Positions 60,451 through 64,000 of a stretch of 64,000 nt of DNA are shown in pieces. Both the position numbers and the translations under genes were made by a program. Origin of the DNA: Vreelandella alkaliphila (lineage in GTDB: Bacteria > Pseudomonadota > Gammaproteobacteria > Pseudomonadales > Halomonadaceae); contig NZ_JABASV010000002.1 of the NCBI RefSeq assembly GCF_016107625.1, forward strand, positions 372,001 through 436,000, in the 5' to 3' direction. The notes beneath the pieces are model-generated. The model did no database searches. It had not been told where the DNA came from and saw nothing but the letters and a program-made list of their open reading frames with translations. Position 1 is the first letter of the stretch; every line of letters starts with the position of its first letter.

Positions 60451-61935
60451 TCAAACGATCATCACAACCGATTTCTGCTCTGTGTAATGCTCGATCAGTG
60501 AATCGCCGAGCTCGCGGCCAATGCCTGACTGTTTGAAGCCGCCGAAGGGCATGCAGGCATCCAACAGGTTGTGGCCGTTGACCCAAATACTACCGGCCTC
60601 TATTTCTGGTACCAGGCGATTGACCGCGGCAAGATCGTTGGACCAGATGCTGGCGGCCAGTCCATAAGGAGAGTCGTTGGCCAGTAACACCAGTTCGTTA
60701 AGATCGCGGAAGGTCTGGACCACGACCACCGGACCGAAGATCTCCTCTTGCACACAGCGGCTTTCCTGGGCCAAGCCGGTGATCACCGTCGGCTCGACGA
60801 AGTAGCCGATTTCACTGCCTTTACCACCGCCGGTGACGATGGTGCCGCCGTCGCTGCGCGCTTGTTCGATATACGCCAGCACCCGGTGCTGCTGTTTAGA
60901 GGAGACCAGCGGGCCGAGGGTGCTGGTGGGTTCCCAGCCCGGCGCTAGCGTCAGCTTCTGGGCCTGTTCGGCGAGTTTGGTGACGAAGGTATCGTGGATC
61001 GACTCATGTACATAGATCCTCGACCCAGCGGTACACACCTGCCCCTGGTTAAAGAAGATTGCCTGAGCCGCGCCGGTAGCGGCTGCCTCGATATCCGCAT
61101 CGGCCAGCACCATCACCGGCGATTTGCCGCCCAGTTCCAGGGTGGTACGGGTCAGGTTCTCCATGGCGGAATGCCCGATTTGCTTACCCACGGGGGTCGA
61201 TCCGGTGAAGGCTATCTTGTTGATTCCTGGGTGGCTGGCCAGCGCTGCTCCAGCGGTGTGCCCCAGACCGGTGACGACGTTGAGAGTGCCAGCCGGGAAG
61301 CCTACTTGCTCGGCCAGTTCTGCCAATAATATGGCGGTTAGCGGGGTGTCCTCGGCGGGCTTGAGTACGATACTGCAGCCAGCAGCTAGGGCCGGAGCGA
61401 CCTTCCAAGTTGCCATCAGCAGTGGGAAATTCCAGGGGATGATGGCACCCACCACGCCTATGGGCTCGCGGCGGGTGTAGGCGATAATGTGCTTGTCTTC
61501 GGGCACGAAAGGCATCGAGGGTGTCATGCTACGCCCCTCGATTTTGGTGGCCCAGCCCGCAGTATAACGGATAAAGTCGATGGCGAGAGCTACGTCCATA
61601 TGCCGCGAAAAGGTCACTGGCTTGCCGTTGTCTAGTGTCTCGAGTAGGGCAAAGTCATCGGCGCGGGCCTCCAGAGCATCGGCAAGATCCAGCAGCAGCT
61701 TTTCACGCTGGGCTGGCCGCGACTTGCGCCAGTCACGGAAGGCCTCTCGGGCAGCACCGACTGCAGCATCAATATCGGCGGCATCACCCGCCGGAACCTG
61801 ACTGATCACTTCCGCGGTGGCGGGATTATAGACATCCAGCATCTGGCCGCTGGCGGCGGTGCGCCACTGGCCGCCAATAAAAAGAGCGTGGCTCTTGTCC
61901 AGCCAAGCTTGAATGGCAGTTGAGGGCTGCGTCAT
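60451..61935 (-). CDS. NAD-dependent aldehyde dehydrogenase (probable phenylacetaldehyde dehydrogenase)
   Basis: This 494-aa ALDH has the complete active site: PWNFPLLMATWKVAPALAAG, the general-base Glu in LELGGKSPVMVL and the nucleophile in FFNQGQVCTAGSRIYVHE. It is the first gene of a leftward pair with qhpG (46 bp gap) behind a sigma54 promoter. It would oxidise aldehydes released by the amine dehydrogenase. With the paa genes nearby, phenylacetaldehyde to phenylacetate is the most sensible reaction; broader aldehyde use is possible. Confidence 0.9.
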   Translation of the reverse strand: MTQPSTAIQAWLDKSHALFIGGQWRTAASGQMLDVYNPATAEVISQVPAGDAADIDAAVGAAREAFRDWRKSRPAQREKLLLDLADALEARADDFALLETLDNGKPVTFSRHMDVALAIDFIRYTAGWATKIEGRSMTPSMPFVPEDKHIIAYTRREPIGVVGAIIPWNFPLLMATWKVAPALAAGCSIVLKPAEDTPLTAILLAELAEQVGFPAGTLNVVTGLGHTAGAALASHPGINKIAFTGSTPVGKQIGHSAMENLTRTTLELGGKSPVMVLADADIEAAATGAAQAIFFNQGQVCTAGSRIYVHESIHDTFVTKLAEQAQKLTLAPGWEPTSTLGPLVSSKQQHRVLAYIEQARSDGGTIVTGGGKGSEIGYFVEPTVITGLAQESRCVQEEIFGPVVVVQTFRDLNELVLLANDSPYGLAASIWSNDLAAVNRLVPEIEAGSIWVNGHNLLDACMPFGGFKQSGIGRELGDSLIEHYTEQKSVVMIV

Positions 61936-61975
61936 GGTTGTGCTCCTGTCAGGCTGATTTATGATTGTTTTGAGT

Positions 61976-61995
61976 GCGTGCTAAGCATTGCACGC
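61976..61995. other. Leader inverted repeat before the aldehyde dehydrogenase gene
   Basis: GCGTGC-N8-GCACGC lies between the expected sigma54 transcription start and the ALDH start codon. It may fold in the mRNA leader or be a binding site. Confidence 0.4.
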
Positions 61996-62010
61996 CTCCA
62001 ATACTCCCTA

Positions 62011-62025
62011 GCAAGCCCCGTGCCA
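62011..62025 (-). promoter_or_regulatory. Consensus sigma54 promoter of the aldehyde dehydrogenase-qhpG operon
   Basis: The minus strand reads TGGCACGGGGCTTGC, a perfect TGGCAC-N5-TTGC element, 75 bp before the ALDH start. The gene for a sigma54 activator is divergent, and two enhancer-like repeats lie about 75-110 bp upstream. Confidence 0.85.
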
Positions 62026-62099
62026 GCTCAGGGAAATAATATAATCACAACAATATCAGTGAGTTGAAGGTTGGTTATGACGATATTCTTCCGCCGTTT

Positions 62100-62135
62100 T
62101 GTCGCCGGATACGACGGCTGTCGCATTCTGGGACA
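62100..62135. promoter_or_regulatory. Two tandem enhancer-like sites between ALDH and activator genes
   Basis: The sites at 62100-62116 and 62119-62135 both begin TGTCGC. The second, TGTCGCATTCTGGGACA, extends to the inverted repeat GCTGTC-N9-GACAGC (62117-62137). The first is a weaker version ending ACGACG. They start 19 bp apart. The distance to the -24/-12 element suits an activator, and they also abut the activator's own start, so autoregulation is possible. Confidence 0.6.
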
Positions 62136-62162
62136 GCTCGCTAACCTCGCTGGGAGAAGCCC

Positions 62163-64000
62163 ATGATCTCCAAAACAGTCCTGAGAACCCCCGACGTGAT
62201 TCTCCAGGCCCGTGAACATCTGCTCCGTGGCCAGCAACTACCGATGGGCATGCTCGATGCCAGTATCGACCGTTCTTGGCAGCGCTGCATTGAGCATGGA
62301 CTGCAGCTTGGTAGCCTACCCGAGTTGCCGCGGCTCGACAGTGGCGAACTCCGCGCTCAGCGCGAGATGCATCGTCGCCTTATTGAACTGGCTGACCCGC
62401 TGATCAGGCGAGTGACTGAGGACCTGCGTGGCTGCCAATTGCTGCTGGCCACCCCGGATGCCACCGTGCTCAAGAGCTACGGCCAGCGATTCGTGCTTAA
62501 TGATCGCTTTCACATCGGGGCTGGCATCAACCTGGATGAACGCTGGTTCGGGACCAATGCACCTGCCCTAGCGCTCATCGAGCGGGCACCGGTGCTGGTC
62601 AAGTCCTGCGAGCATCTGCTGTTCCCCGACAACCCTGTTTCCTGTGTAGCCGCCCCGTTGTTTGATCTCAACGGCGACTGTTTAGGATTGATCGACCTTA
62701 CCTTCGAGGCCAATCACCCTCGACCAGAAATTTTCCTGCGCCGAGTGCAGCAGCTCACGGGGGCGTTGGAGCAACGGCTGTTTTTCCACCACTACCAGCA
62801 GCGTTGGGTGCTCCAGGTGCACGCATCGCTGGCTGAGTTGGACGGCGTGAGTTGTGGTCTAGTGGCAATGAACGACTCGGGGCTGATCTTGGCGGTTGAT
62901 TCTCAGGCCGCCCAATGGCTGGGCGAGGCCTCTGTCTCACTAATTGGTCGCCATATTGAAGAATTATTGGGCAATTCCTGGAAGGAAATCTGTCGTCAAT
63001 GCGAACGGTGTTCGGTCTTGCTGGGGCTGCCGCTTACCGGCGCCCAACTGGTGGGGCGGCTCAATCCCCCGGATCAGTGGCAGCCGGCAATTTTTAGCGG
63101 AGAAGCCACGGTGATGCCGGCGTCACCCGAACCATTCCTCTCTCGTGGGCTTGAGGCGCTGGTGGAGGACTGGCCCATGGCGCTGGCCCGGGAGGCTCGC
63201 CGAGCTAGCCGGGCACTGGAAGCGGGTTTGCCTGTACTGCTGCAGGGCAAAACTGGCACCGGAAAAGAGCAGTTGGCTCGAGCACTGCATAGCAGTCTCG
63301 GTGAGCAGCGGCCCTTCGTGGCACTTAACTGCGCAGCGCTGCCCGAAAGCCTTATCGAGGCGGAGCTATTCGGCTATGTGGAAGGCGCCTTTACCGGCGC
63401 CCGTAAGGGCGGATACAGCGGGCGTCTGGTACAAGCTAATGGTGGCACTTTGATGCTCGACGAGATCGGTGACATGCCGCTGGCGCTGCAGGCCCGTCTG
63501 CTGCGGGTGTTGCAGGAGAGAGTGGTGACGCCTCTGGGCGATCACCGCGAGGTACCCATCGACTGCCGAGTAATAGCCGCTAGCCATCGCGATTTGGAAA
63601 GTCTGGTGACAACCGGTGACTTCCGCGAAGATCTTTTTTATCGTCTGGCTGGGGTGGTAGTAGAGCTTCCCACGCTGAACGAGCAGGCTGATCTCGCGGG
63701 ACAGATTCGTCAACACTGGGCCGCGCTATGTCGCCAACATGGCCGCTCTCTGGCGCTGGATGAATCCTTATTAGAGTGTTTGACTGCCTACCTTTGGCCC
63801 GGCAACTGGCGGGAACTAATACACTGTTTAGAAGCGGCTCTGGTGGGAGCTGAGCCAGAGTGCCAACGGCTAACCATAGAAAGGCTTTCGCCGCGTTGGC
63901 AGCGTAAGCTTGCTCAGCCCATAGAAAGTGGCGTTCGTAATACGGTCACATCGGAGGACCCTGGCAACGGTTGCCAAGAACTGCGAGAAATGGAGCGAAC
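62163..64000 (+). CDS. AcoR-like sigma54-dependent activator (runs off the right end)
   Basis: At least 612 codons of a sigma54 activator are present with no stop before the window ends. The N-terminal half resembles AcoR: a GAF-like part (FHIGAGINLDERWFGTNAPALA, CVAAPLFDLNGDCLGLIDL) and a PAS-like part (GLVAMNDSGLILAVDSQAAQWLG). The AAA+ domain begins with Walker A GKTGTGKE near residue 361, and the sigma54 loop GAFTGA is intact near 408. The helix-turn-helix should lie just beyond the edge. The start follows GGGAGAAG. It diverges from the ALDH-qhpG operon, whose sigma54 promoter it most likely drives. The usual QHNDH regulator of Paracoccus is of another family. Confidence 0.9.
   Translation, partial: MISKTVLRTPDVILQAREHLLRGQQLPMGMLDASIDRSWQRCIEHGLQLGSLPELPRLDSGELRAQREMHRRLIELADPLIRRVTEDLRGCQLLLATPDATVLKSYGQRFVLNDRFHIGAGINLDERWFGTNAPALALIERAPVLVKSCEHLLFPDNPVSCVAAPLFDLNGDCLGLIDLTFEANHPRPEIFLRRVQQLTGALEQRLFFHHYQQRWVLQVHASLAELDGVSCGLVAMNDSGLILAVDSQAAQWLGEASVSLIGRHIEELLGNSWKEICRQCERCSVLLGLPLTGAQLVGRLNPPDQWQPAIFSGEATVMPASPEPFLSRGLEALVEDWPMALAREARRASRALEAGLPVLLQGKTGTGKEQLARALHSSLGEQRPFVALNCAALPESLIEAELFGYVEGAFTGARKGGYSGRLVQANGGTLMLDEIGDMPLALQARLLRVLQERVVTPLGDHREVPIDCRVIAASHRDLESLVTTGDFREDLFYRLAGVVVELPTLNEQADLAGQIRQHWAALCRQHGRSLALDESLLECLTAYLWPGNWRELIHCLEAALVGAEPECQRLTIERLSPRWQRKLAQPIESGVRNTVTSEDPGNGCQELREMER

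Overview
The window reads as chromosomal DNA of a Halomonas-type marine or halophilic gammaproteobacterium. The basis is gene content and style: several TRAP transporters, an NSS-type Na+ symporter, a TyrR/PhhR regulator, complete phenylacetate and homogentisate pathways, and moderately high GC. This placement is an inference; no rRNA or tRNA is present to confirm it. The dominant theme is aromatic compound catabolism, with one iron-acquisition island near the left end.

Layout. 1-4.2 kb: the 3' end of a DctD-like sigma54 activator, two tandem enhancer palindromes, a -24/-12 promoter, and a TAXI-type TRAP transporter (binding protein plus fused permease). 4.3-5.2 kb: a YihY/BrkB membrane protein. 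5.3-12.6 kb: a leftward hydroxamate siderophore operon (DesA-like decarboxylase, N-monooxygenase, MFS exporter, fused acyltransferase/NIS synthetase of BibC type) behind a Fur box and followed by a FecI-like sigma factor. 12.8-18.5 kb: tyrosine catabolism (Rieske protein, 4-hydroxyphenylpyruvate dioxygenase, a divergent Lrp-type regulator, PhhR, and a Na+ symporter behind two TyrR-type boxes). 18.5-25.9 kb: a DUF6455 protein, an orphan TRAP binding protein, an Lrp-type regulator divergent from a 1171-aa indolepyruvate ferredoxin oxidoreductase, and a Bcr/CflA-type exporter. 26-33.1 kb: a leftward homogentisate operon (MBL protein, class A FAD monooxygenase, DUF2783, hmgA, fahA, maiA) with a divergent MarR regulator. 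33.4-36.4 kb: a complete DctPQM TRAP transporter. 36.5-51.7 kb: the phenylacetate pathway (paaABCDEZ and paaFGHIJK leftward, paaN-paaY rightward). 52-64 kb: a quinohemoprotein amine dehydrogenase system (qhpADCB, qhpF, qhpE, and convergent aldehyde dehydrogenase-qhpG) with the start of a sigma54 activator running off the right end.

How the genes work together. Amines such as 2-phenylethylamine would be oxidised in the periplasm by QhpABC. The aldehyde dehydrogenase would make phenylacetate, PaaK would activate it, and PaaABCDE-G-Z-F-H-J would degrade it to acetyl-CoA and succinyl-CoA. The indolepyruvate oxidoreductase could supply arylacetyl-CoA directly from aryl-pyruvates. Tyrosine enters through HPPD and homogentisate, and the FAD monooxygenase may feed a second aromatic into homogentisate.

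Main new observations. An 18-bp palindrome (TTAATACTTAAGTATTAA, perfect or degenerate) lies 142-164 bp before the homogentisate operon and before both related TRAP binding proteins, which suggests one MarR regulon. Tandem inverted repeats pair with -24/-12 promoters for both sigma54 activators. paaA and paaF share one promoter architecture. The MBL protein lacks canonical metal ligands. qhpE and qhpG overlap tail to tail by 82 bp. A 15-bp minisatellite lies inside paaD.
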